From CAZEDM01 sp964511075 (lineage in GTDB: Bacteria > Zixibacteria > MSB-5A5 > RBG-16-43-9), in assembly GCA_964511075.1 (NCBI GenBank), contig CAZEDM010000004.1, positions 219,631 to 283,630 on the forward strand: DNA of 64,000 nt. The letters are read 5' to 3'. This document shows positions 27,281 to 36,706 of this stretch, piece by piece; the stretch's first letter is position 1; each line of letters begins with the position of its first letter. The notes under the pieces are model-generated. The model had not been told where the DNA came from. It made no database searches and saw only the letters and a program-made list of their open reading frames with translations. A program made the translations under genes and the position numbers.

Positions 27281-29203
27281 TTATTTATCGTCCATAACCT
27301 CGTAATCTGCATCCACTGCCCCCTCCTTGCCCTCTTTTTTCTCCCCTTTTTCTTCTTTTCCTGCCTCGGCCCGGGTTTGCTCTCCGGATGCCTGCTGCTG
27401 GGCTGCAGTCTTCTTATACATCTCTTCGGCAATTTTATGAGAAGCTTGAAGAAGTTCTTCGGTTGCCCGGTCTATATCCTCCTTGTTGTTGCTGTTCAGG
27501 ACCGATTTCACTTTTTCGATCCCATGCTCAATCTTCTGTTTTTCCTCCGGGGAGACTTTATCTCCATATTCCTTCAGGGTCTTTTCCGTAGTATAAACTA
27601 TCTGGTCGGCTTTATTTCTTGACTCGACCACGCCTTTTTTCCTCTGGTCTTCTTCTGCATGCGACTCTGCATCTTTCACCATCTTATCTATCTCCTGCTC
27701 GGAGAGACCGGAAGAGGCTTGAATTTTTATGGACTGTTCTTTTCCCGTTCCCAAATCCTTTGCCGAGACGTGCACTATGCCATTGGCATCTATATCGAAG
27801 GTAACCTCGATCTGGGGAATTCCCCTGGGTGCAGGTGGAATACCGACCAGGTCGAACCTTCCCAGCGTCCGGTTATCCAGAGCCATCTCCCTCTCCCCCT
27901 GCAGAACGTGGATGGAGACTGCTGTCTGGTTATCAGCCGCAGTGGAGAAGATCTGGCTCTTTTTGGTGGGGATGGTAGTATTTCTCTCAATCAAACGGGT
28001 CATCACTGCGCCTAAGGTCTCAATCCCCAATGACAGAGGGGTTACGTCCAGAAGCAGAACGTCCTTAACTTCCCCGGTCAAAACCGCTGCCTGAATAGCC
28101 GCACCAACTGCCACCACCTCGTCCGGATTTACCCCCTTATGCGGCTCTTTTCTGAAAAGCTCCTTCACTATCTCCTGCACCTTGGGCATCCTGGTCTGCC
28201 CTCCCACCAAAATCACCTCGTCGATATCCTCAGGAGATAATTTGGCATCCTGCAAAGCCCTTTTGCAGGGACCCACCGTTCTCTGAAGCAAATCGTCTAC
28301 CAGCTGCTCCAGTTTTGCGCGGGTGAGGTTTAAGTCCAGGTGTCTGGGACCGGATGCGTCCGCGGTTATGAAGGGAAGGTTGATATTGGTCTGCAGGGTC
28401 GTGGACAGCTCGCATTTAGCCTTCTCTGCTGCCTCTTTTAATCTCTGCAAGGCCATCCTGTCTTTTCTTAAATCTATGCCGTAATTTTTTAAAAACTCGT
28501 CTGCCATCCAGTCGATAACCTTCTGGTCGAAATCGTCTCCCCCTAAATGGGTATCTCCGTTGGTCGAACGCACCTCGAATACCCCCTCACCCAATTCCAA
28601 GATCGAGATGTCGAATGTCCCTCCTCCCAAATCGAAAACCGCAATCTTCTCATCCTTTTTCTTCTCCAGCCCGTAGGCTAAGGAGGCTGCTGTAGGCTCG
28701 TTGATGATTCTCAAAACCTCCAAACCGGCAATCTTTCCTGCATCTTTGGTCGCCTGTCTCTGGGAATCGTTGAAATAAGCCGGAACGGTTACCACTGCCT
28801 GGGTGATTTTCTCCCCTAAATAATCCTCTGCAGTTTTTTTCATAGATTGCAAAATATAAGCCGAGATTTCAGGCGGGGAATATTCCTTGCCCTGGATCAA
28901 AACCCGCACATCCCCATTGGTCGCCTCTACGATTTCATAGGGAACCAGTTTCTCCTCTTCCAGAACCTCATTATGCCTTCTGCCCATAAACCTTTTGATG
29001 GAGAAAACTGTATTCTCCGGATTGGTGATGGCCTGTCTTTTGGCAATCTGCCCAACTAATCTTTCTCCTGTTTTGGTAAAAGCGACCACCGAAGGAGTAG
29101 TCCTCATCCCTTCGGCATTGGGAATGACCTTAGGCTCACCCCCCTCCATCACCGCCACGCAGGAATTGGTCGTTCCCAAATCTATACCGATAACTTTAGC
29201 CAT
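27281..29203 (-). CDS. dnaK: Chaperone protein DnaK (Hsp70)
   Basis: 640 residues, full length. It has nucleotide-binding landmarks GIDLGTTNSCVAV, VPAYFNDSQRQATKDAG, FDLGGGTFDIS and VGGQTRMP, the interdomain linker VLLLDVTPLSLG, and the acidic C-terminal tail ending in EVMDDK. It folds client proteins with DnaJ and GrpE. A very strong GAGGAGG site precedes the ATG. It lies downstream of hrcA-grpE but is separated from grpE by a remnant and a small membrane-protein gene. Confidence 0.97.
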   Translation of the reverse strand: MAKVIGIDLGTTNSCVAVMEGGEPKVIPNAEGMRTTPSVVAFTKTGERLVGQIAKRQAITNPENTVFSIKRFMGRRHNEVLEEEKLVPYEIVEATNGDVRVLIQGKEYSPPEISAYILQSMKKTAEDYLGEKITQAVVTVPAYFNDSQRQATKDAGKIAGLEVLRIINEPTAASLAYGLEKKKDEKIAVFDLGGGTFDISILELGEGVFEVRSTNGDTHLGGDDFDQKVIDWMADEFLKNYGIDLRKDRMALQRLKEAAEKAKCELSTTLQTNINLPFITADASGPRHLDLNLTRAKLEQLVDDLLQRTVGPCKRALQDAKLSPEDIDEVILVGGQTRMPKVQEIVKELFRKEPHKGVNPDEVVAVGAAIQAAVLTGEVKDVLLLDVTPLSLGIETLGAVMTRLIERNTTIPTKKSQIFSTAADNQTAVSIHVLQGEREMALDNRTLGRFDLVGIPPAPRGIPQIEVTFDIDANGIVHVSAKDLGTGKEQSIKIQASSGLSEQEIDKMVKDAESHAEEDQRKKGVVESRNKADQIVYTTEKTLKEYGDKVSPEEKQKIEHGIEKVKSVLNSNNKEDIDRATEELLQASHKIAEEMYKKTAAQQQASGEQTRAEAGKEEKGEKKEGKEGAVDADYEVMDDK

Positions 29204-29436
29204 TTTTATCTAACCTCCTCAAATAGCTATACTAAACTATGTATCTTTACTTCTCTGGTTCTATGTATTTCTTTTTTTATATTTAAAAAATATGCAAAAA
29301 TTTTACCCTCAATCGAATAATAGAGTTGTTCTCGCTTCATTTGTTTACTCTCAGGGAATTCCTCCTTGACCATATTATCGATAGAGTAACTTAAAGGTTT
29401 CGAAATAGGTTTTTCTTTAGTAAGTGTTTCATCAAT

Positions 29437-29718
29437 TTATAAATCGATAGTCCAAGTTTTATCATTTTTCCCCCTAAACCACCATTCAAATACTACCTTT
29501 TCAATATCAACTGGAATTGTTCCTCTATTAAATAAAGTAAAGTTCAACTCTCCGCGAGATTTATAAGTAAGCTCTATTTCGATAAAAGGTGATATTTTCA
29601 ATTCATACTCTCTGACCATAATATCAGCCATTCTTTTAGTGTGGCGCATATAAAAATATGTGACAATAACTAGTGCAAAAACAAGTGTGGAATTAATAAT
29701 AAGTGAGAAGATATCCAT
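29437..29718 (-). CDS. Small membrane protein of unknown function
   Basis: 93 residues: an N-terminal membrane helix (about 7-23), a basic segment, then a probable beta-rich domain containing SPFIEIELTYKSRGELNFTLFNRG and a Trp-rich end. I recognise no family. The ATG overlaps the TAA of a grpE tail remnant (TAATG), and the segment is more A+T-rich than grpE and dnaK around it. It splits the heat-shock operon, so it is probably a recent arrival. It may be a real gene or a relic. Confidence 0.5.
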   Translation of the reverse strand: MDIFSLIINSTLVFALVIVTYFYMRHTKRMADIMVREYELKISPFIEIELTYKSRGELNFTLFNRGTIPVDIEKVVFEWWFRGKNDKTWTIDL

Positions 29719-29795
29719 TATTCTTCTTTATTCTCCTTACTAGGCTTTCCTTTTGATACTACCGCTTTAGAATGCTTAATCACTTTGTCATTCGG
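29719..29795 (-). pseudogene. Remnant of a second grpE C-terminus
   Basis: On the minus strand the frame reads NDKVIKHSKAVVSKGKPS and then KENKEE with a TAA stop. This closely matches NDRVIKHSKVVVSKGKK at the end of the intact grpE just upstream, but with many silent differences. Upstream homology ends at a GGACAGGG/CCCTGTCC hairpin. It looks like the surviving 3' end of another grpE allele, left by recombination or gene replacement. Confidence 0.7.
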
Positions 29796-29799
29796 GTTC

Positions 29800-29825
29800 G
29801 GACAGGGACAAGCCCTGTCCCTACA
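29800..29825. repeat. CCCTACA-type hairpin next to the grpE remnant
   Basis: GGACAGGG, loop ACAAG, CCCTGTCC, then CTACA. It marks the boundary where similarity of the remnant to grpE is lost. Confidence 0.6.
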
Positions 29826-29838
29826 AAAGATAAAACCA

Positions 29839-29873
29839 GTGCTCAGTAGCTGGCCACTGATCACTGGTCACTG
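29839..29873. repeat. Degenerate heptad repeat overlapping the grpE stop
   Basis: Five 7-base units GTGCTCA, GTAGCTG, GCCACTG, ATCACTG, GTCACTG run through the last codons and stop of grpE. Confidence 0.55.
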
Positions 29874-30517
29874 GCAATTTTTTTCCCTTTCGATACAACC
29901 ACCTTGGAATGTTTAATCACCCTGTCGTTTAGAACATACCCTTTGCTTATCTCGTCCATAATCACACCTTCCGGGTATTCCTCGCTTTCCTGCTGCATCA
30001 CCGCCTCGTGCAGATGCGGGTCAAAAGGCTCGCCAACAGCCTTGATCTCCTTTAAGCCTTCCTTTGCCAGGATATCTCCGAAATGCTGATAGATCAGCAC
30101 CACCCCTTTGTGAAAGCTCTCAAAATCGGAAGAATTTTCAGTCGAATTTGACCTTGAGACCGATTCCAAAGCCCTCTGAAAATTATCCAGGGTCTCGACC
30201 AGCTGGGAGATCAGCTCCTCGTTGGCGTTCTTGATTATCAATTGGAATTCCCTGGCAGTTCTTTTTTTATAATTATCAAATTCCGCTGCCAGTCTTAATA
30301 ATCGATCTTCTATTTCCTTGTGCTCTTTTTCCGATCTCTTCAGCTGCTCTTTGAGCACATCCAACTGCACTTCTTTCCTTTCCTCAATTCCAGCCTCCGC
30401 TTTCTCCAACTCCATCTCCTTCTTCTCCTCAAGTTCCTCCTCTTCTTCCTCTGAATCTATCGGCTCGGAAGGCCTTGAAAAAAGCTCTTCTTTCTTCTCT
30501 TTATCTTCCTCAGTCAA
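29861..30517 (-). CDS. grpE: Nucleotide exchange factor GrpE
   Basis: 218 residues. A highly acidic, Glu-rich N-terminus (about 1-60) is followed by the long coiled coil containing AAEFDNYKKRTAREF and the C-terminal beta domain with VGEPFDPHLHEAV and KGYVLNDRVIKHSKVVVSKG. It releases ADP from DnaK. The last codons lie within a heptad repeat, so the extreme C-terminus (KIASDQ) may be repeat-derived. It follows hrcA by about 56 bases. Confidence 0.95.
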   Translation of the reverse strand: MTEEDKEKKEELFSRPSEPIDSEEEEEELEEKKEMELEKAEAGIEERKEVQLDVLKEQLKRSEKEHKEIEDRLLRLAAEFDNYKKRTAREFQLIIKNANEELISQLVETLDNFQRALESVSRSNSTENSSDFESFHKGVVLIYQHFGDILAKEGLKEIKAVGEPFDPHLHEAVMQQESEEYPEGVIMDEISKGYVLNDRVIKHSKVVVSKGKKIASDQ

Positions 30518-30573
30518 AAATCTCCTCCTGAAATCACATGAAATTGCTTTTGAAATGATGCCTCAGGAAAACT

Positions 30574-31602
30574 TCACTGTGAAAGCATCTCCCCTAAGAG
30601 AGCAGAAGTGTAGCCCACCAGAGAAACCAGCCGGGTATATTTCATCCTGGTAGGACCCACCAGCCCTAATTTGCCTTTCAACCTGTCTTTCCCGTAAGAG
30701 CAGCAGATCAGGCTGCAGGCCTGTATCTCCTCTCTCCCTAACTCCCTGCCGATGCTGATGCTGATCCCCTCTTTCGTGACTTTGGTGCTGATTATCCTCA
30801 GCCAGAATTTTTTGTCCTCTATCAGGCGCACAAAATCAGAAGCCTTTTCCCAGTTTTTGAATTCCGGCTGGTCCAGAAGGTTATTCGATTCGCCCAGATA
30901 TACCTTCTCCTCTTCCTGAAAACTCAAAAGGTTATCCGTGAAATCCAGGAAGAGCTTGATTATCTCCGAGCTGGCGGTGTAGCTTTCACTGAGCCTCCTC
31001 TCGGCGGAGCTCATAACCTCCTTCAAGCTCAGGCCGGAAAGCTTGTGATTCAAAACCCTTTCGGTCTCCTGCAGAGCCTCAGGTCTTATCTCCGAACCAA
31101 CATCCAAAATGAAGTTTTTAACGATTCCTGATTTGACTGCAATAACCACCAAAAGCTTTTTCTCTGCGACCAGCAGCAAATCTATATGGGTCAAAACCTC
31201 CCAGTCCAGATGAGGGGCAATGGTAACTCCCAAAAGACTGGAGGCCCTGCCCAGAACCCTTGAGCTCTGCTCCAACAGGTCTTCCACTGCGGTGTAATCG
31301 TTAGCCAGATTCTTTTTGATATTTTCTTTTTCCCTGCGGCTCAGCTTTCCCGGCTTGACCAGCTTATCCACGTAAATCCTGTAACCTTTATCCGTGGGAA
31401 CCCTTCCGGCGGAGTGATGCGGCTGTTTCAAAAGACCCTTTCCCTCCAACTCCTTCATCGAGTTTCTGACAGTAGCTGAGCTGATCTCCAGGTCGAATTT
31501 ATCCGCGATGGTCTTTGAGCTTACCGGCTGAGCAGTGGCTATAAACTCATTTATCAAAATTTTAAGAACCTTTTTCTCTCTTGATGTCAGTTCTTCAGGC
31601 AT
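30574..31602 (-). CDS. hrcA: Heat-inducible transcription repressor HrcA
   Basis: About 342 residues. The N-terminal winged helix includes LTSREKKVLKILINEFI and SSATVRNSMKELEGKGLL, followed by the family motif PHHSAGRVPTDKGYRIYVD and the GAF-like and C-terminal domains. It represses class I heat-shock genes by binding CIRCE elements, but I find no clear TTAGCACTC-type inverted repeat upstream of hrcA or dnaK here. ATG at 31602 is preferred to GTG at 31611; neither has a strong ribosome site. First gene of hrcA-grpE-dnaK. Confidence 0.95.
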   Translation of the reverse strand: MPEELTSREKKVLKILINEFIATAQPVSSKTIADKFDLEISSATVRNSMKELEGKGLLKQPHHSAGRVPTDKGYRIYVDKLVKPGKLSRREKENIKKNLANDYTAVEDLLEQSSRVLGRASSLLGVTIAPHLDWEVLTHIDLLLVAEKKLLVVIAVKSGIVKNFILDVGSEIRPEALQETERVLNHKLSGLSLKEVMSSAERRLSESYTASSEIIKLFLDFTDNLLSFQEEEKVYLGESNNLLDQPEFKNWEKASDFVRLIEDKKFWLRIISTKVTKEGISISIGRELGREEIQACSLICCSYGKDRLKGKLGLVGPTRMKYTRLVSLVGYTSALLGEMLSQ

Positions 31603-31611
31603 AACTTGCAC

Positions 31612-32023
31612 GGTATTAACTTGTTATGATTTAATAAATTAACCAACTGCCACATTCGGCTTGAAAAAAATATCATCCTTATAATAAATAATCTTCCAAT
31701 AAGCAATGTCAAGAGAAAAAGAGCGATTCGATTTCCAACTGGAGGAAGCTTAGGTCGGAAAGTGAGTATCAGGATTGGAAAATCGAGTATCCCGGGGAAA
31801 ACAATCTTCTCCCAAAGTGGTTAGCCATATGTGGCTTAACTCTCTTTATCCAGACAGCCGGAGTTCACTCCTTCTTTACGCAGACTCATGGCATACCGCT
31901 GGATTTTATTCTCAGCAGAATTAAAATAATTTTCTGTAAATCAATCCAAAAAAAATAGGGCGAGGAGACCTCGCCCCTGCTGACTCCTATCTTTTATCTT
32001 CTATCTGTCATCTGTCATTTTTT
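31612..32023. other. Intergenic region with a hairpin and a heptad array
   Basis: About 410 bases between hrcA and the M28 peptidase gene. It holds a GGGCGAGG/CCTCGCCC hairpin (31958-31976) and a heptad repeat. The hrcA promoter should lie near 31.62-31.70 kb. No gene is recognised. Confidence 0.55.
31984..32018. repeat. Degenerate heptad repeat after the M28 peptidase gene
   Basis: Five perfect-period 7-base units CTCCTAT, CTTTTAT, CTTCTAT, CTGTCAT, CTGTCAT end 5 bases from the stop codon of the neighbouring minus-strand gene. Confidence 0.65.
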
Positions 32024-34462
32024 TCAACAGGGTGCCGGTCCGCCCTTGAAAAGATAATTGATCAGATAGATCACATCCGAGGTATTCACCTCGCCAGAGC
32101 AGTCCACATCTCCCAAAAAAGAGGGCGAGGGCGCCGGTCCACCCTTGAAAAGATAATTGATCAGATAAACCACGTCTGCAACGCCGACGGATAGATCTAA
32201 ATTAACGTCTCCCCTGAGATCGAAATAAGGTCCCGCCAGGGTGGCTAAGGAAGCCAAGCCTGCCTGGCAGTACTTCCTGAAATAGGTAGTATCAAAGGCT
32301 GAGACCCTGTCGCCGGTGGAATGATAATAGGGATTGAAATCAGATTCGTCTTCTATTCCCAGAATCGATTTGTAATCGAACTCCCAGAAAGAAGCATGAT
32401 CCGAATAATCCACGCCCGTGTTGATGATGACATCTCTTGCAGTAAACCCTAACCCGTAATCTGAGACTGCATTAAGAAAAGAGTTGTTCAGGCTTAAGGA
32501 GTTGGAGTCAGTATGAACCTCTATGTAGTCATCCTGGTTTCCATCATAGGAGATCATATCGAAGTTGAGCGCACCCTTGATATTATCCCCCCGCGCCTTA
32601 GCCTTCTTGGCGTAGAAGTAGGAGCCGATCAATCCCTGCTCCTCCGCGGTGAAGCAGACGAATTTGACAGAATAGACGAACTGGTAATCTTTCATAATCG
32701 ATGCCGCCTCCAAGACCGCCGCTGTGCCGGAGGCATTATCATCCGCACCCGGGGCATAAGTCTCAGGGCTCTGAGAGATATCGTCAAAATGCGCGGTGAT
32801 CAAATATTGATAGTTAGGGAGAATCTCTCCCGGTATGGTTGCCACCACGTTAATGTTGGGGTCACCTATTGCAATGTTCTCGAATTGTGAACTCCAGCTT
32901 TCACCGCCGTCGGTGGTATTGCCCAGATTCATCCCTCCTGTGATCCAGCCAATCTGGGAATTAGCAAAATACACGCAGGAATAACCTTCCCGGGTACTCT
33001 TCTTGATCCAGGTTGCCCCACCGTCCTGGGTGCGTATTATCAACTTACCCATAAAGCTCACCATCCAGCCCTTTAAGGTATCATCCGGAGCAAAACAAAG
33101 TGCATCAATAGTCGTGTTAGTACCAACATCCTTGGAAAGCCAATTTGCACCTCCGTCTGTAGTATATAAAACTGTTCCCAAACCTCCCACTATCCATCCT
33201 TTTTCAGAGGTCACGAACTCTATATCATAGAGGTCTCTGGAGGTACCCAGTGAAACTATATCCCAGCTCAACCCTCCATCTGTGGTTTTAAGTAATAGGC
33301 CGCCCTCCCCTACTATCCAGCCTTTATCCGGCTCAGAGAAGGTGATATTATAAAGCGAATTTGTAGTCCCGCTTGTCTGGGCTACCCAGCTTGCGCCTCC
33401 ATCCGAGGTATGGTAAATCTTGCCTGATTCACCTACCACCCATCCGCTTAAATTATTTTCAAAATAAACTCCCAGGAGATTATCCGTGGTTGGTCTGGTC
33501 TTCTCTGACCAGCTTGCTCCCCTGTCTGTTGAATTTACCACCATCCCCTGGTAGCCCACTGCCCACAGCGAGTCATCTGATAAGCGGAAAAGCCGGTTAA
33601 GCCTGAATTGCTGTGTTCCCGGAGTTGAATACCAGCGAAGACCGCCGTTAGTCGTTCGCAGAATCCAACCCCGATTAGAGCACACCCAGGCTGTCTGAGC
33701 ATCGCTTGTTCCTTTTACATCTGAGAGTATTCCATCATAGGGCATATAGAAAGTATCCGGTTCGGCCTCAACCCCCATCTCCGTGAATTTCTCCAGAAGA
33801 TACTGAACCGCCTTGAGATTACCCTCCGTGCCGGTGTATCTGGTGGGGATGGAATCCGGAACCCCGCCGATTACCACAGGCCGCTCGCCCGAGAGGTCTT
33901 TCACGTAACCCAGCACATCCTCCGTCTTCACCTTATCAATCATACCGGCGATGACCGGAGAGTAAGCCGGGGCCTTATATAAAGCCTCCTCTGCTGCTGG
34001 CTCAGGCAAATCCAGGGGCAGTTGGAAAATCCTCCTCAGAGACATCTGATATCTGGGCAACTCCTCTATGTCTTTGGGCTTTCCTTCCACCAGGAACCTG
34101 TTACCCTCCTGCTGAAGAACCCTGCCATACTGCTTGATCAGCTCTGTTGCCCCGGCAGTCGACTCCTTGCCCCTGTACCAAACATAATAATAATGATGCT
34201 CCTTCGGATTTTCATCCAGAACAGAACAAGCCAGGCCGTTATCTCTCAGCTGATCCAGAGTAGTCTCTCCCGCCTCGCCCAGTACAAATCCAGCTCCCTT
34301 GCTAAAGGTGGTAAAGTCGGAGTTTTTAATTTTGACTATATCTTCTTTGCTTTCAAGCTTGATTTTCACCAGATAGGAACCCTCAGCCCGGACCGAGTTC
34401 ATACTGTTAAACATAAACCCCATCGCAGCCAGAAGAAACAAGCAGACGAAAAGTTTCCTCAT
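32024..34462 (-). CDS. Secreted M28 peptidase with inserted Ycf48-like propeller and dockerin tail
   Basis: 812 residues with a signal peptide. The peptidase N-part (about 170-250, with RYTGTEGNLKAVQYLLEKF) is followed by six or so Ycf48/BNR-like blades (about 250-530; for example GWIVGEGGLLLKTTDGGLSW). The zinc peptidase core then resumes with ITAHFDD, GADDNASGTAA, CFTAEEQG, FDMISYDG and YYHSTGD, which supply the usual M28 ligands and catalytic acid. The last 62 residues are a dockerin-like pair, GDVNLDLSVGVADVVYLINY and a second copy. Likely an extracellular aminopeptidase. Confidence 0.85.
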   Translation of the reverse strand: MRKLFVCLFLLAAMGFMFNSMNSVRAEGSYLVKIKLESKEDIVKIKNSDFTTFSKGAGFVLGEAGETTLDQLRDNGLACSVLDENPKEHHYYYVWYRGKESTAGATELIKQYGRVLQQEGNRFLVEGKPKDIEELPRYQMSLRRIFQLPLDLPEPAAEEALYKAPAYSPVIAGMIDKVKTEDVLGYVKDLSGERPVVIGGVPDSIPTRYTGTEGNLKAVQYLLEKFTEMGVEAEPDTFYMPYDGILSDVKGTSDAQTAWVCSNRGWILRTTNGGLRWYSTPGTQQFRLNRLFRLSDDSLWAVGYQGMVVNSTDRGASWSEKTRPTTDNLLGVYFENNLSGWVVGESGKIYHTSDGGASWVAQTSGTTNSLYNITFSEPDKGWIVGEGGLLLKTTDGGLSWDIVSLGTSRDLYDIEFVTSEKGWIVGGLGTVLYTTDGGANWLSKDVGTNTTIDALCFAPDDTLKGWMVSFMGKLIIRTQDGGATWIKKSTREGYSCVYFANSQIGWITGGMNLGNTTDGGESWSSQFENIAIGDPNINVVATIPGEILPNYQYLITAHFDDISQSPETYAPGADDNASGTAAVLEAASIMKDYQFVYSVKFVCFTAEEQGLIGSYFYAKKAKARGDNIKGALNFDMISYDGNQDDYIEVHTDSNSLSLNNSFLNAVSDYGLGFTARDVIINTGVDYSDHASFWEFDYKSILGIEDESDFNPYYHSTGDRVSAFDTTYFRKYCQAGLASLATLAGPYFDLRGDVNLDLSVGVADVVYLINYLFKGGPAPSPSFLGDVDCSGEVNTSDVIYLINYLFKGGPAPC

Positions 34463-34682
34463 AGATCACTCCTTTAAAGTGTTAATCTAACATACCAGTG
34501 CAACACATTGTCATTGAAAAGCTTATTTTTGAAATCTCCTTTCTTTGAAACCAAAAAACGTTCAAACTTTCTTATTTTAAATATAACTCAAAAGAGCTTT
34601 TTGTCAAGCGAGAAACTCCTCTGAGTACGGAGAAGAGCAAGGCTTAATCTGTAGTATATATTCGGTATTCTTTATTAAAAGG

Positions 34683-36365
34683 CTACATCCTTCCAGACCT
34701 GAGAATCGCTATGACCAACCAGATGCCTAAAAGCCCGGCAATGATATATCCTGCGATTCCCAGGAGCGGATACCCCAGAAGGTAGGGTCCCACATCCATC
34801 CTCATTATAAGAGAAGAGCCCACGATGATGGCGGCAACGATCAGGGAAAAGGATATGCGGTTGGATGCCCGGTCGATGTCCAGGATCAGTTTCTCCAATC
34901 CCTTGTGCTGGAGGGTAACTGAAAGCTCCCCCCTGCCCGCTTTCCGGGTTATCTTTCTTAACTCGAAGGGAAACTCGACCAGAAAATCCCTGAGGTCGTG
35001 CAGACCCCTCATCAGGTCTTTGAGGACGACCTTAAATTTATATTTTCTCCCGGCGAGCTTTTTGACAAAGGGAATTGCCTGGGTGATGAAATCATAATCC
35101 GGGTCCAGCATCCGGGCAACCTCCTCATAGGTCACCAGGGCTCTTCCCAGAAGCATCAGCTCCGACTGGATATGGATATCATACCTGTGAATGATATTGA
35201 AAAGGTCGTTCACGATCGTTTTCATATCCAGGCGGGACAGTGGTATCTTATGATAACGATACAGGAAGTCGTTGAAATCCGCCTCCAGCGCTTTTAAATT
35301 GGCACCCTCACCGATTATGCCGGCTTTCTCGTATACCTTGACCACTTCCCTGGCATCCCAGGTAACCACGGCGATCAAAAGGTCCGACATCTCGTCCATA
35401 GCGCTCTCGGAGAGCTTGCCCATCATCCCGAAATCGACCGGAGCGACGACGTTATTCTCCAGAACGAAGATGTTTCCCGGATGAGGGTCAGCGTGAAAAA
35501 AACCGTCGATGAAAATCTGCTTGAAAACCGCATTCCCGGCATTTCGAGCGATCAGCTTCCGGTCCAGGCCCCTTCTCTCTATCTCCTGGAGATTGGAGAC
35601 CTTTACCCCGTCGATAAATTCTAAGGTAAGGACTAAATTGGTGGAAAGCTCCCAGTAGACCTTGGGCACGAAGATATTTTTATCCTCCCTGAAATTGTCC
35701 CTGAAGATATCGATATTCCTGCCTTCGTTCTTGAAGTCTATCTCCCGGCGGAAGGTCTGGGACAATTCCTCCACCAGTCCCTTAGGGTCATACTGCCTGC
35801 TTTCCGGGATAAACCTGTCTAGGAGATTGGCTAAATCCTTCAGGATGCTCATATCCGAGTCTATCACCTCTTTGATCTCCGGACGCTGGACTTTGACCAC
35901 CACTTTCTCGCCGTTAGGAGTAACCGCTTTATGCACCTGAGCCAAGGAAGCAGAGGCAATGGGATCCGGGTCGAAGTAGAAGAACTTCTTTTCCAGAGGA
36001 GCCTCTAATTCTTTCTCTATGATTCTTCTGACCCCCTCAAAAGGAAAAGGAGTCACCTCATCCTGAAGCTTGGTAAGCTCCTCCACCAGTTCCAGGGGAA
36101 TCAGAAAAGGACGCATTGACAAGAGCTGCCCCAGTTTCACGAAAGTTGGACCCAGCTCCTCCATCGTCATCCTGATTCTCTGGGCATAGGTGTATTTCTC
36201 CACCTCCACTTTCTTCCTGGAAAAAAGCCTTCTGCCCAGCTTGAAGAAGGTGGAGATTCTCATCCGCTCCAGAATATCCTGAAACCCGTAGTGAAAAAGG
36301 ACCGCGATTATCTGGCGGTATCTTTTCACGTTCTTATAACCTTTTCCGAAACTGCTGATTCTCAT
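34683..36365 (-). CDS. AarF/UbiB/ABC1 family atypical kinase
   Basis: 560 residues. The family signatures are all present: ELGPTFVKLGQLLSMRP (KxGQ motif), the Ala-rich loop ASASLAQVHKA, KVQRP, FIDGFFHADPHPGNIFV and VDFGMMGKL. Two C-terminal membrane helices (about 500-555) fit an inner-membrane location. Members support ubiquinone or menaquinone lipid metabolism through an ATPase-like activity; the direct substrate is uncertain. It is monocistronic. Confidence 0.9.
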   Translation of the reverse strand: MRISSFGKGYKNVKRYRQIIAVLFHYGFQDILERMRISTFFKLGRRLFSRKKVEVEKYTYAQRIRMTMEELGPTFVKLGQLLSMRPFLIPLELVEELTKLQDEVTPFPFEGVRRIIEKELEAPLEKKFFYFDPDPIASASLAQVHKAVTPNGEKVVVKVQRPEIKEVIDSDMSILKDLANLLDRFIPESRQYDPKGLVEELSQTFRREIDFKNEGRNIDIFRDNFREDKNIFVPKVYWELSTNLVLTLEFIDGVKVSNLQEIERRGLDRKLIARNAGNAVFKQIFIDGFFHADPHPGNIFVLENNVVAPVDFGMMGKLSESAMDEMSDLLIAVVTWDAREVVKVYEKAGIIGEGANLKALEADFNDFLYRYHKIPLSRLDMKTIVNDLFNIIHRYDIHIQSELMLLGRALVTYEEVARMLDPDYDFITQAIPFVKKLAGRKYKFKVVLKDLMRGLHDLRDFLVEFPFELRKITRKAGRGELSVTLQHKGLEKLILDIDRASNRISFSLIVAAIIVGSSLIMRMDVGPYLLGYPLLGIAGYIIAGLLGIWLVIAILRSGRM

Positions 36366-36706
36366 AAATCAAAGCCTCAGATTTTTACTTTGTGCATCAC
36401 CTTCCCCCTCTCCTTAATCCTCTCCCACCAGGGGAGAGGAAACTGAATTTTCCCTCCCTCGATGGGAGGGAATAAAAGGGAGGGTGAATTTCGAGTGACT
36501 CATCATCGACAATGCATAGGTACGTCCGTGCAGATACACTCCATATTACTCATTAAACCGAGCGACTACAACTGAGAAATTATATAGTTAATTGGGTTAG
36601 TATAGTCAACTGAAAAAGTGCTTGACAAACTCAAATGAATTGACATTATTTATAAAGAGGAAAAAATTTAATCTACAATAAGAAAATCATTTGAAAGGGG
36701 GAATAC
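36366..36706. other. Intergenic region with REP-like palindromes and a promoter candidate
   Basis: About 340 bases between divergent genes. It holds palindromes CCTCTCCC/GGGGAGAGG (36419-36439) and CCCTCCC/GGGAGGG (36452-36470), then an A+T-rich promoter region before the NlpC/P60-like gene. Confidence 0.55.
36622..36657 (+). promoter_or_regulatory. Candidate promoter for the NlpC/P60-dockerin gene
   Basis: TTGACA at 36622-36627 with ATTATT 17 bases later, and a second TTGACA at 36640 within an A+T-rich stretch. Which -10 is used is unclear. The AAGGGGG ribosome site follows before the ATG at 36707. Confidence 0.35.

Noticed and set aside
31603..31740. CIRCE operator upstream of hrcA
   Set aside because: No TTAGCACTC-N9-GAGTGCTAA-like inverted repeat could be found here or before dnaK.
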